A stretch of 64,000 bases of DNA from Spirochaetota bacterium. Its GTDB lineage: Bacteria; Spirochaetota; Spirochaetia; Treponematales; Rectinemataceae. Position 1 is the first letter of the stretch; each line of letters begins with the position of its first letter. Positions 57,080 through 64,000 of this stretch are shown piece by piece. Under the pieces are notes generated by a model. The model saw nothing but the letters and a program-made list of their open reading frames with translations. It was not told the origin of the DNA and did not search any database. Location: contig JAKLFE010000016.1 of the NCBI GenBank assembly GCA_022711355.1, positions 1-64,000 on the forward strand, written 5' to 3'. Both the position numbers and the translations under genes were made by a program.

Positions 57080-59365
57080 TTGGCAGACTCCGCCCATCCC
57101 CGCCGAATCGCCTTTCTGGGGGACTACCCTCCGCGGCTCTGCGGCATAGCCACGTTCACGCAGGATCTCTGCGAGGCCGTGGCGGCGGAGGCGCCCTCCG
57201 CCCTGTGCTATGTCGGCGCGGTGAACGATCGCGTCGACGCCTACGAGTATCCGCCGCGCGTGCGCCTCGAACTGGACGAGAAGGACCTGGATTCCTATCG
57301 GCGGGCGGCTGATTTCCTCAACTTCGACAACGCGGACATCCTCTGCGTGCAGCACGAGTTCGGCATCTACGGCGGTCCGGCGGGAAGCCACCTCCTCGCC
57401 CTGCTGAGGGAAGTCCGCATGCCGGTGGTCACCACGCTCCATACGGTCCTGCTCGACCCCGACGCCGAGCAGCGGTCGGTGATGAAAGAGCTCGCGCGGC
57501 GCAGCGATCGCCTGGTGGTGATGGCCGGCAAGGGCGCCCAGATCCTCCGCGACGCCTACGGCATCCCCGACGCCAAGGTGGACGTCATTCCCCATGGCAT
57601 CCCGGATATGCCCTTCGTCGACTCGGGCTTCTACAAAGCGCAGTTCGGCGTGGAGGGCCGCGCGGTGCTCTTCACGTTCGGGCTGCTCGGCCCTGGCAAG
57701 GGCATCGAGCACGCCATACGGGCCCTGCCAGAGATCGCGAGGCGGCACCCGGACGTGGTCTACCTCGTGCTGGGGGCCACCCATCCGCACCTGGTCGCCC
57801 GCGAGGGGGAGAGCTACCGCCTCGGCCTCGAGCGGCTGGCCGAGGACCTCGACGTGAAGGGCAACGTGATATTCTACAACCGATACGTCTCGCTCGAGGA
57901 TCTGAAGGAATTCATCGGCGCGACGGATATCTACCTGACACCCTACCTCAACGAGGCGCAGATAACCTCGGGCACGCTGGCCTACGTCTTCGGCGCCGGC
58001 AAGGCGGTCGTGTCCACCCCGTATTGGCATGCCCAGGAGCTACTGGCGGAGGGAGGGGGCGCCCTCGTGCCTTTCCGCGATCCCGAGGCGATCGCCGCCG
58101 CCGTGTGCGGCTTCCTCGACGATCCGGCCCTCCTATTGACGACACGCGAGAACGCGTACAGGCGCGGGCGCGGCATGGTCTGGCCGGCCGTGGCGCGGCG
58201 CTATCTCGAATCCTTCCAGCGGGCCCGTTCGGACAGGAAGGCCCAGCCGCGCGCGGCCTTCGCCGGATGGACCCTCGCCAGCCGGCCCTACGACCTGCCG
58301 CCGCTCCGCCTCGATCACGTCGAGCGCCTCAGCGATGGAACGGGCCTCCTCCAGCACGCCCAGTTCACCGTGCCCAATTACCGGGAGGGCTACTGCACCG
58401 ACGACAACGCGCGGGGGTTCATCCTGTGCACCCTCCTGGCCGAGCTCCGGGGGCGCCCCGAGGAGGAGAAGCTGGACCGCCTGGCCACGAGCTACCTCGC
58501 CTACCTGTCCGCGGCCTACAACGCGGAGACGGGGCGCTTCCGCAACTTCATGGGCCACGGGCGCCAATGGCTGGAGGATACGGGCAGCGAGGACAGCCAC
58601 GGCCGCGCGCTCTGGGCCCTGGGGATCGGCGCGGGCCGCTCGCGGAACGAAGGGCACCGCAAGCTCTCCGCCCGGCTCTTCGAGGACGGCCTGCCCGCGC
58701 TCGCGGCCATCGGCTCGCCGAGGGCATGGGCCCTCGCGATCCTCGGCATCCACGAGTTCCTGCGCCGATCGCGGGACCATGCCGCCGCGAGGACCGCGAT
58801 GGTGGCGCTGACGCGCAGGCTCGTTGAGCTTTGGAAGGCCCATTCCAGCGAATGCTGGCCTTGGTTCGAGCCGATCGCCACCTACGACAACGCGCGCCTC
58901 TGCCAGGCGCTCATCCTCGTCGGCCGCTCCGGCCCCGATCCCGAGGCCCTGGAGATCGGCATCAAGTCCCTGCGATGGCTGGCTTCCATACAGAAGACGC
59001 AGGAGGGCCACTTCCGGCCGATCGGCAACGCCGGCTTCTACGAGCGGGGCGGCTCCCGCGCCGACTTCGACCAGCAGCCCATCGAGGCGCAGGCCATGGT
59101 CTCGGCCTGCTTGGAAGCCTTCCGGACCACGCGGGACGCCGCGTGGTCCGGCGAGGCCAAGCGCGCCTTCGAATGGTTCCTCGGCCGCAACGACCTCGGC
59201 CTGCCCCTCTACGATTCCAGCTCGGGGGGCTGCGGCGACGGGCTCCATCGCGACAGGGTCAACGAGAACCAGGGCGCCGAGTCGACGCTGGCCTTCCTGC
59301 TCTCCCTCGCCGAGATGGGCGGCATCGACGCCCCGAGCGCGGCGCCGCAGGATGGCGCGCCTTGA
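57080..59365 (+). CDS. Two-domain glycosyltransferase: GT4 plus C-terminal (alpha/alpha) domain
   Basis: The 761-residue protein begins at TTG 57080. Residues ~10-380 form a GT4 GT-B fold: IAFLGDYPPRLCGIATFTQDL, the nucleotide-sugar region VIPHGIPDMPF, FTFGLLGPGKGIEHAI, YLTPYLNEAQITSGTLAYVFGAGKAVVSTPYW. The C-terminal ~350 residues form a helical (alpha/alpha)6-type domain (NYREGYCTDDNARGFIL, EDSHGRALWALG, WPWFEPIATYDNARL, ENQGAESTLAFLLSL). The two-domain protein is commonly encoded next to a GH130 enzyme, as here (TTGA overlap). Mannan or mannosyl-glycan synthesis is plausible, but the sugar donor is unproven. Confidence 0.88.
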   Translation: MADSAHPRRIAFLGDYPPRLCGIATFTQDLCEAVAAEAPSALCYVGAVNDRVDAYEYPPRVRLELDEKDLDSYRRAADFLNFDNADILCVQHEFGIYGGPAGSHLLALLREVRMPVVTTLHTVLLDPDAEQRSVMKELARRSDRLVVMAGKGAQILRDAYGIPDAKVDVIPHGIPDMPFVDSGFYKAQFGVEGRAVLFTFGLLGPGKGIEHAIRALPEIARRHPDVVYLVLGATHPHLVAREGESYRLGLERLAEDLDVKGNVIFYNRYVSLEDLKEFIGATDIYLTPYLNEAQITSGTLAYVFGAGKAVVSTPYWHAQELLAEGGGALVPFRDPEAIAAAVCGFLDDPALLLTTRENAYRRGRGMVWPAVARRYLESFQRARSDRKAQPRAAFAGWTLASRPYDLPPLRLDHVERLSDGTGLLQHAQFTVPNYREGYCTDDNARGFILCTLLAELRGRPEEEKLDRLATSYLAYLSAAYNAETGRFRNFMGHGRQWLEDTGSEDSHGRALWALGIGAGRSRNEGHRKLSARLFEDGLPALAAIGSPRAWALAILGIHEFLRRSRDHAAARTAMVALTRRLVELWKAHSSECWPWFEPIATYDNARLCQALILVGRSGPDPEALEIGIKSLRWLASIQKTQEGHFRPIGNAGFYERGGSRADFDQQPIEAQAMVSACLEAFRTTRDAAWSGEAKRAFEWFLGRNDLGLPLYDSSSGGCGDGLHRDRVNENQGAESTLAFLLSLAEMGGIDAPSAAPQDGAP

Positions 59366-60819
59366 GCGGCATCCACGTCCGCCGCCGCGAGGTCATGCTC
59401 CTGCCGGAGAGCTCGCGCGTCATAGTCAGGCCCTTCATGCCCGGGAACGATCAGCGCATCTCGACGATCATAGGCCGCGCCCTCGCCCTGAGCGAGGAGG
59501 ACGCGGCGCGCGACCTGGAAGCGGTGCTGCGGGAATTCTCCTCTCGGCACCGGGACATCGAATCGCTCCTGTACGCGAACTACGAGAGGGCGCGGCCTCA
59601 CGTCTTCACGCAGCGCCCCCTCTCGCGGGCCAGGCAGCTTCTGATCGGAGCCCTCTTCTCGGGCGAGTACGCCCTGGAATCGGCGGCTCTCTTCAATCCC
59701 TCAATCGTGCCCCACCCCGACCAAGGCGGCGTCGAGGAAGGCGGCCTGCGGTTCATCCTGAGCCTGCGCGCCACGGGGGAAGGCCACATCTCGTCCATCG
59801 AATTCCGCACGGGGGCCATCACGCGGGCGGGAGAGATCGGCCTAGACCCGGTCTCCCGCTTCGCCAGCATACCCGCGGTCGTCCCCAACCCCGACTACAA
59901 GAAGATGCCCTTCACCATCAAGCTGCAGGAGATGGGCTTCGAGAACGACTACTCGAACGCGGTGCTGGAGGGCTTGCCGAGCTGCTTCACGCGGGAGGAC
60001 CTCGAAAAGAGCGCCCGGCGAGTCAGGCGCGAGACCCTGCCCGCCACGGAGCGGCTCCTCCGTACGCTGGAATGCATCGCCTGGCTCGCGGATTCCAACT
60101 ACGAGCTCCAGTTCCCGCCCGAGCTCTCCATGGGCGAGCGCGTGATATTCCCCGTCTCGGCCAACGAGAGCAACGGTATCGAGGATGCGCGCTTCGTCCG
60201 CTTCGTCGAGGACAACGGATCGGTCCTGTACTACGCCACCTATACCGCGTACAACGGGAGGGTGATCCTGCCCCAGCTCATCGAGACGCAGGAATTCCTC
60301 CGTTTCCGCATACTCACCCTCAATGGCGGAGCCGTGAAGAACAAGGGCATGGCTCTCTTCCCGCGCCGCGTCGGCGGCCGCTACGCGATGCTCGCGCGGC
60401 AGGACGACGAGAACCTCACCATCATGTTCTCGGAAACCCCCCACTATTGGAGCGACCCGCAGGTCCTCCTGCGGCCCGCGGAAACATGGGAGTCGGTGAA
60501 GGTGGGGAACTGCGGCTCTCCCCTCGAGACCGAAGAGGGGTGGCTCGTGATCACGCACGGCGTGGGCCCCATGCGCAAGTACTGCATCGGGGCCGCGCTG
60601 CTCGACCTCGACGACCCCACGCGGGTCAAGGGCCGCCTGCGCGAGCCCCTGCTCGCCCCCGAGGGCACGGAGCGGGAGGGCTACGTGCCCAACGTGGTCT
60701 ACGGCTGCGGCGCCCTCCTCCATGGCCGCGAGCTCATCCTCCCCTATGCCATGAGCGACAAGGCCTCGGCCATCGCGAGGATACCCCTGGACGAACTCCT
60801 CGCAGCACTGCGGGCCTGA
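59362..60819 (+). CDS. GH130-family glycoside phosphorylase (mannoside type)
   Basis: The protein has 485 residues if it starts at TTG 59362, which overlaps the upstream TGA. The alternative ATG 59395 would remove 11 residues of a conserved N-terminal segment (SGIHVRRREVMLLPESSRVIVRPF). The five-bladed propeller is recognisable, with ESNGIEDARFVRF (substrate-contact Asp), NKGMALFPRRVGGRYAML and GCGSPLETEEGWLVITHGVG-like elements, and YGCGALLHGREL at the end. GH130 enzymes phosphorolyse or hydrolyse beta-mannosides (beta-1,4 or beta-1,2). Its partner GT4 protein suggests turnover of the glycan that GT4 makes. Confidence 0.9.
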   Translation: MSGIHVRRREVMLLPESSRVIVRPFMPGNDQRISTIIGRALALSEEDAARDLEAVLREFSSRHRDIESLLYANYERARPHVFTQRPLSRARQLLIGALFSGEYALESAALFNPSIVPHPDQGGVEEGGLRFILSLRATGEGHISSIEFRTGAITRAGEIGLDPVSRFASIPAVVPNPDYKKMPFTIKLQEMGFENDYSNAVLEGLPSCFTREDLEKSARRVRRETLPATERLLRTLECIAWLADSNYELQFPPELSMGERVIFPVSANESNGIEDARFVRFVEDNGSVLYYATYTAYNGRVILPQLIETQEFLRFRILTLNGGAVKNKGMALFPRRVGGRYAMLARQDDENLTIMFSETPHYWSDPQVLLRPAETWESVKVGNCGSPLETEEGWLVITHGVGPMRKYCIGAALLDLDDPTRVKGRLREPLLAPEGTEREGYVPNVVYGCGALLHGRELILPYAMSDKASAIARIPLDELLAALRA

Positions 60820-60931
60820 GGCCAGGTCCAGGCCGGCGCGCCCCGGAAGAATCGCGTCGCTCCCCTCAATCGCCGGCCCCGGCCGCGCGCGTATAGCCTG
60901 TGCGCGGCCGGAACCGCGCGAGGAGGAGCTC

Positions 60932-61324
60932 ATGAATAGCCTGAACAGCATCTTGCTCGAGGGGAACCTGGTCAGGGACCCCGAGCAGAAGACCCTGCCC
61001 TCGGGCAGCTCGGTCTGCGAGTTCGCGGTCGCCTCCGACCGCTTCTACAAGCAGAACGACGAGCTCGAGAAGGAGGTCTCCTACTTCGACGTGGAGGCCT
61101 GGTCCCGCCTGGGCGCGGCCTGCTCGCAGAACCTCAAGAAGGGCCGGGGCGTCCGCGTGGTAGGCCGGCTCAAGCAGGACCGCTGGACCGACCCCGAGGG
61201 CCGCCAGCGGAGCAAGGTGAAGATAGTCGCGGAGCACGTCGAGTTCAAGCCGCAGAAGAAGGAGGGGGCGGCGGGAGCCCTGGCCGCCGCGGAGGAGGAG
61301 CGGGAGGCCGAGCCGGCCTTCTAG
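60932..61324 (+). CDS. ssb: Single-stranded DNA-binding protein
   Basis: The 130-residue OB-fold protein has VRDPEQKTLPSGSSVCEFAVASDRF, SYFDVEAWSRLGAACSQNLKKGRGVRVVGRL and WTDPEGRQRSKVKIVAEHVEF, the canonical SSB core. The C-terminal tail is short and acidic and ends EAEPAF, equivalent to the protein-interaction tip. The ATG at 60932 follows GAGGAGGAG. It stands alone with TATAGC as a possible -10 upstream. Confidence 0.94.
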   Translation: MNSLNSILLEGNLVRDPEQKTLPSGSSVCEFAVASDRFYKQNDELEKEVSYFDVEAWSRLGAACSQNLKKGRGVRVVGRLKQDRWTDPEGRQRSKVKIVAEHVEFKPQKKEGAAGALAAAEEEREAEPAF

Positions 61325-61340
61325 GGCCGGGGCCCCGGCC
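61325..61340. terminator. 16-bp GC palindrome after ssb
   Basis: GGCCGGGGCCCCGGCC directly follows the ssb stop and lies in the gap before the convergent IclR gene. There is no U-tract, so termination by this element is only likely. Confidence 0.5.
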
Positions 61341-61404
61341 GGGCGATCATGGGACGCGCCCGCGCCCGGGGCCCGCCCTCGCCCCGTCGCGGCGCGGCGC
61401 GGCC

Positions 61405-62181
61405 CTAGGCGCCGGCCTCGGGGCTCGGGCCGGGAGCCGGGGCCTCGAGGGCGGCCTGGGCGTCGCCCGCGGCCTGGGCGAGGATGGAGAGGAAGCGCTC
61501 GCGGATCGCGGGGTCGCGCATGCGGGCGGTCGGGCCGGAGACGCTGATCGCGCCGGCGAAGTCCGAGCCGGGGAGGCGCAGGGGCATGGCCATGCAGGTC
61601 AGGCCCGTCTCGTACTCCTCGCGGTCGAGGCCGAAGCCGGCCTCGCGGGCCTTGGCCGCCTCCTTGAGGACGTCCTCGGGGTCGGTGAGGGTCTTGTCGT
61701 TGATGCGGGGCAGGGGGCCGGGCCCGAGGATGGCGCGGGCCCGGTCCTCGGGCAGGAGGGAGAGTATGGCCTTGCCCACCCCGGTGCAGTACAGGGGCAG
61801 GCGGTCGCCGGGGACCGAGCGCATGCGCAGGCTCCGGTCGGCCTCGGCCCGGTCGAGGTAGATGGCGCTCCCCCCGGCGAGGCAGGCGAGGTTGGCCGAC
61901 TCCCCGGTCTCCCGGGCTATCCGCTCGAGGAAGGGCCGGACCCGCTCGACGACGATGGAGCGGATGGGCACGCGCGAGCCGAGCTCGAAGAGGGAAAGGC
62001 CGAGGGACCAGCCCCCGCCGTGCCGCTCGGCCACGCCCCGGGACTCGAGGACGGATAGGTAGCGGAGCGCGGTGGCCTTGTTCATGCCGGTCTCGCGGGA
62101 AAGCCTGGCCAGGCTCACCTCGCCGCCCGTCCGGGCGAGATAGAAGAGGAGGTCGAGGGCTTTGCCGGCGGATTCGCTCAT
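61405..62181 (-). CDS. IclR-family transcriptional regulator
   Basis: The 258-residue IclR regulator has an N-terminal winged HTH (ALDLLFYLARTGGEVSLARLSRETGMNKATALRYLSVLESRGVAER). Its effector domain contains the IclR signature (RTGFGLDREEY-type block, here REAGFGLDREEYETGLTCMAMPL, and AISVSGPTARM). The ligand is probably a small aromatic or aliphatic acid or a sugar, not identifiable from the sequence. It converges with ssb. An AT-rich inverted-repeat region just upstream is a candidate operator. Confidence 0.93.
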   Translation of the reverse strand: MSESAGKALDLLFYLARTGGEVSLARLSRETGMNKATALRYLSVLESRGVAERHGGGWSLGLSLFELGSRVPIRSIVVERVRPFLERIARETGESANLACLAGGSAIYLDRAEADRSLRMRSVPGDRLPLYCTGVGKAILSLLPEDRARAILGPGPLPRINDKTLTDPEDVLKEAAKAREAGFGLDREEYETGLTCMAMPLRLPGSDFAGAISVSGPTARMRDPAIRERFLSILAQAAGDAQAALEAPAPGPSPEAGA

Positions 62182-62200
62182 GGTGGTGGACCTTTCGGCA

Positions 62201-62243
62201 TTTCGGCGAACAAAACCTTGTTTCGTCGACTAAACCGATTTAG
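62201..62243 (-). promoter_or_regulatory. Candidate operator region of the IclR gene
   Basis: The imperfect inverted arms TCGGCGAACAA and TTGTTTCGTCGA (within 62203-62229) flank AACC, and a further palindrome CTAAA-CCGA-TTTAG occupies 62230-62243. Both lie 20-62 bases upstream of ATG 62181, in an unusually AT-rich patch. Confidence 0.6.
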
Positions 62244-62283
62244 AGCCTAGCATCCGCTCCCGGCCGAGTCAAGGAAAAAGCGC

Positions 62284-62913
62284 CTAGGCGAGGAGCTCGT
62301 AGAAGGTCGCGAGCTCGGCGGTGAACTGCTCCTCGTCGATGAAGCGGAAGGAGTAGAGGCCCGCGGCCCGGGCCCCCTCGACGTTCGCGACGCTATCGTC
62401 CACGAACAGGCTCTCGGAGGGCTCCGCGCCCAGGCTGCGGAGGCAGCTGGCGAAGATCCCCGGCTCGGGCTTCATGAGTCCGAGCTCGCAGGAGAGGGTC
62501 AGCTGGTCGAAGAGCTCGAGGCGGGGGAAGCTCGAGCGGAGCCGCCGGGCCCCCTCGAAGTTGATGTTCGACAGGAGGCCGAGGCGGCGGATCCTCGGGC
62601 GCAGCGCCGTCAGGACCTCGAGCATCCCGGGGCGGTACTGCATCCAGGCGTCGAGGTCCCGCTCGATCGCGCGCGGCAGCCCGGCCGCGGCCGGCGCGGC
62701 GCCGATATCGGCGGCGACGGCGCGCCAGTACTCCTCGACCCCGAGCGTCCCGCGGTCGTACTCGTCGCGATGCGCGAAATAGGCCGCCTTGAAGCGCTCC
62801 ACCTCGCCGTCGAGGCCGAGCCAGTCCATGAGCTCGCGCACGCACTCCGGGTCCTGGGGACGGGTGAGGACCCCGCCCAGGTCGAACAGGATCGCCGAGA
62901 TCTTTCTCTTCAC
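62284..62913 (-). CDS. HAD-family phosphatase (haloacid-dehalogenase-like)
   Basis: The protein has 209 residues from GTG 62913. Motif I is AILFDLGGVLTRP (Asp nucleophile; the second Asp is Gly-Gly as in YihX-type enzymes), motif II LLSNINFEGARRL, motif III Lys in LMKPEPGIF, and motif IV SLFVDDSVANVEGARAAG. It has an alpha-helical cap. Substrates in this subgroup are sugar phosphates or FMN. It starts one base after the U32 gene's stop on the same strand, so translation is coupled. Confidence 0.9.
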   Translation of the reverse strand: MKRKISAILFDLGGVLTRPQDPECVRELMDWLGLDGEVERFKAAYFAHRDEYDRGTLGVEEYWRAVAADIGAAPAAAGLPRAIERDLDAWMQYRPGMLEVLTALRPRIRRLGLLSNINFEGARRLRSSFPRLELFDQLTLSCELGLMKPEPGIFASCLRSLGAEPSESLFVDDSVANVEGARAAGLYSFRFIDEEQFTAELATFYELLA

Positions 62914-62914
62914 G

Positions 62915-64000
62915 TCAGTCTCCCTTGCTGCGCTCTTCCTCGGGCCGCCAGAAGCCGTCCTTCCAGTTGAAGCGCCCCGTCTCGGGCAGGACCTTGCCCT
63001 CCTCCGCCGCGCGCATGGCCTGCTTGTACAGGCTCTTCGTGAGCGAGACGTAGGAGAAGTCGAGGATGAACCTCCCGACCCCCTCCTTGCGCAGGTAGGG
63101 GATCCGGTCGACGAGGGAGTAGGGCTCGGCGGGGATCACGACGGAGCCGCCGCCGGCCGAGACCAGCTCGTAGCCCCGCTTGTCGCGGTCCGAGAAGAAG
63201 CGGAAATCGTACTTGTTCGTCAGGTCGGCCCGCATGCGGAAGAGGGCGGGATAGGCGAAGACCACGGGCATGAGGGCCGAGGCGGGAACGAGCTCGGCGA
63301 CGCGCTGGAAGTCCTGCTTGCAGATCTCGAGGGGAGGGACCAGGAAGCGCGCGCCCTCGCCCAGGAGGAAGGCCGCGGCCCAGCCGTTGAAGGCGTAGAG
63401 GTAGGGACCCGCGACGACCGTGAGGCCGCGGCCGCGGAGCATGCCGAGGTGGGCCGGGTTGTTCGCGACCCAGTGGCGCTGGCCGCGGCCGATCCAGTGC
63501 TCGATCTCGGCCGAGAGCCAGTCCTCGTCGGCCTGGGGCATGAAGGGGTCGAGCCAGAGGACGAGGGAGTCGCGCTTGAAGGGCAGCTCCTTCTCCTCCT
63601 CGCGCATCTTGGCCGCGCTCCGGCGGTCGAGGAGGAGCATGGCCTTCGCCGGCCGCGCCGCGTTGAGCAGGTAGAGGTCCTGGACCCGGCTCACGAGGGC
63701 GTACAGGCCCTCGGGCAGTGCCTTCGCGGCCTCGGCGAGCTCGCCCTTCGTGATGGCGGGGTACTCCGGCGCGGGGGCGGCCGCGCGGCTGGGGAACTTG
63801 TGGTAGCGGCCGAGGTCCCTGGGCAGGACCCGCTCGTAGCGCCGGCCGGCCGAGCCCGACTGCACGAGGTAGAGGTGGTCGCTCTGCCGGGCCTCGGCGT
63901 CGATGCGCACGAGCATCCCGGCCGGGACCTCGCGGACCGCCCGCACCTTGGCGGTCATGCGGCCCGAGTCGTCGCCGCGGTGCACCCGCACCGAGTCGCC
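62915..64000 (-). CDS. U32-family peptidase-like protein, 5' end outside the window
   Basis: At least 361 residues are visible, and the start lies beyond position 64000. The C-terminal segment includes HWVANNPAHLGMLRGRGLTVVAGPYLYAFNGWAAAFLL, YPALFRMRADLTNKYDFRFFSDRDKRGYELV and VPYLRKEGVGRFILDFSY-like blocks typical of the second half of U32 (PrtC/YegQ-like) proteins. U32 members are associated with collagenolytic peptidase activity or with tRNA/rRNA hydroxylation. The metal-binding cysteines expected nearer the N-terminus are out of the window, so the function is open. The stop is followed after one base by the HAD gene. Confidence 0.7.
   Translation of the reverse strand, partial: GDSVRVHRGDDSGRMTAKVRAVREVPAGMLVRIDAEARQSDHLYLVQSGSAGRRYERVLPRDLGRYHKFPSRAAAPAPEYPAITKGELAEAAKALPEGLYALVSRVQDLYLLNAARPAKAMLLLDRRSAAKMREEEKELPFKRDSLVLWLDPFMPQADEDWLSAEIEHWIGRGQRHWVANNPAHLGMLRGRGLTVVAGPYLYAFNGWAAAFLLGEGARFLVPPLEICKQDFQRVAELVPASALMPVVFAYPALFRMRADLTNKYDFRFFSDRDKRGYELVSAGGGSVVIPAEPYSLVDRIPYLRKEGVGRFILDFSYVSLTKSLYKQAMRAAEEGKVLPETGRFNWKDGFWRPEEERSKGD

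Noticed and set aside
1-64000. CRISPR arrays, tRNA or rRNA genes, insertion sequences or prophage
   Set aside because: I looked in every gap and found no regularly spaced short repeats, cloverleaf-compatible segments, transposase or integrase genes, or phage structural genes. The only tandem repeat is the 60-bp array at 29021-29194, which has no spacers.

Overview
The window is a GC-rich (roughly 70 %) bacterial chromosome segment, packed with genes on both strands, with short intergenic gaps and many ATGA-type overlaps. I see no rRNA, tRNA, CRISPR array, transposase or phage gene. The mix of genes fits a free-living, fermentative, high-GC member of the Spirochaetota: FlgD-Ig/OmpA lipoprotein, MalT-type LuxR regulators, STAS/HATPase/SpoIIE partner switching, TonB-ExbBD, xylose isomerase, and GlpA/GlpB/DUF1667-type dehydrogenases. 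That assignment is inference only. No marker gene in the window settles it.

Layout. (1) 1-7125: an incomplete uncharacterised protein, a palindromic repeat, HflX, then a MalT-like regulator followed by a small protein, two FMN-binding lipoproteins and an outer-membrane barrel, which together look like an envelope flavin-electron-transfer operon. (2) 7139-15029: alpha/beta hydrolase, alanine aminotransferase, an envelope transglutaminase/TPR protein with an Ig-like lipoprotein, a GH13 amylase and a TetR regulator with clear operators. (3) 15174-28997: M29 aminopeptidase, a complete dipeptide ABC transporter (A-B-C-D-F), M42 peptidase, a two-subunit FAD/Fe-S amino-acid (opine, proline or sarcosine type) dehydrogenase and a second MalT-like regulator. 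These look like a peptide uptake, hydrolysis and oxidation pathway. (4) 29021-36830: a triple tandem repeat, then two STAS proteins, an alpha/beta hydrolase, an anti-sigma-type kinase with a leaderless upstream ORF, a giant exported WD40-caspase protein and a SpoIIE/PP2C phosphatase. All are on the minus strand and resemble a partner-switching module built around a caspase-like effector.

(5) 36890-38993: ExbB-ExbD-TonB. (6) 39147-43426: RecQ, then a lipid operon (diacylglycerol kinase-type enzyme, PlsC acyltransferase, HAD phosphatase). (7) 43408-45327: FlgD-Ig/OmpA lipoprotein. (8) 45407-52857: a six-gene minus-strand operon (GntR regulator, GlpA-like, GlpB-like, DUF1667, FGGY kinase, alkyl-DHAP-synthase-like flavoenzyme) with a FadR-type operator. 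(9) 53026-56881: xylulokinase, xylose isomerase and a divergent AraC regulator. (10) 57080-60819: GT4 glycosyltransferase plus GH130 phosphorylase. (11) 60932-64000: SSB, an IclR regulator, a HAD phosphatase and an incomplete U32 peptidase.

Two expression themes recur. Several genes have a TATACT/TATAGT -10 box only 6-8 bases before the ATG, predicting leaderless mRNAs. Several regulators sit beside clear palindromic operators. No intergenic stretch exceeds about 300 bases. The longest (31477-31763, 56882-57079, 22860-23059, 893-1092, 28998-29179) are described under the regulatory and repeat entries.
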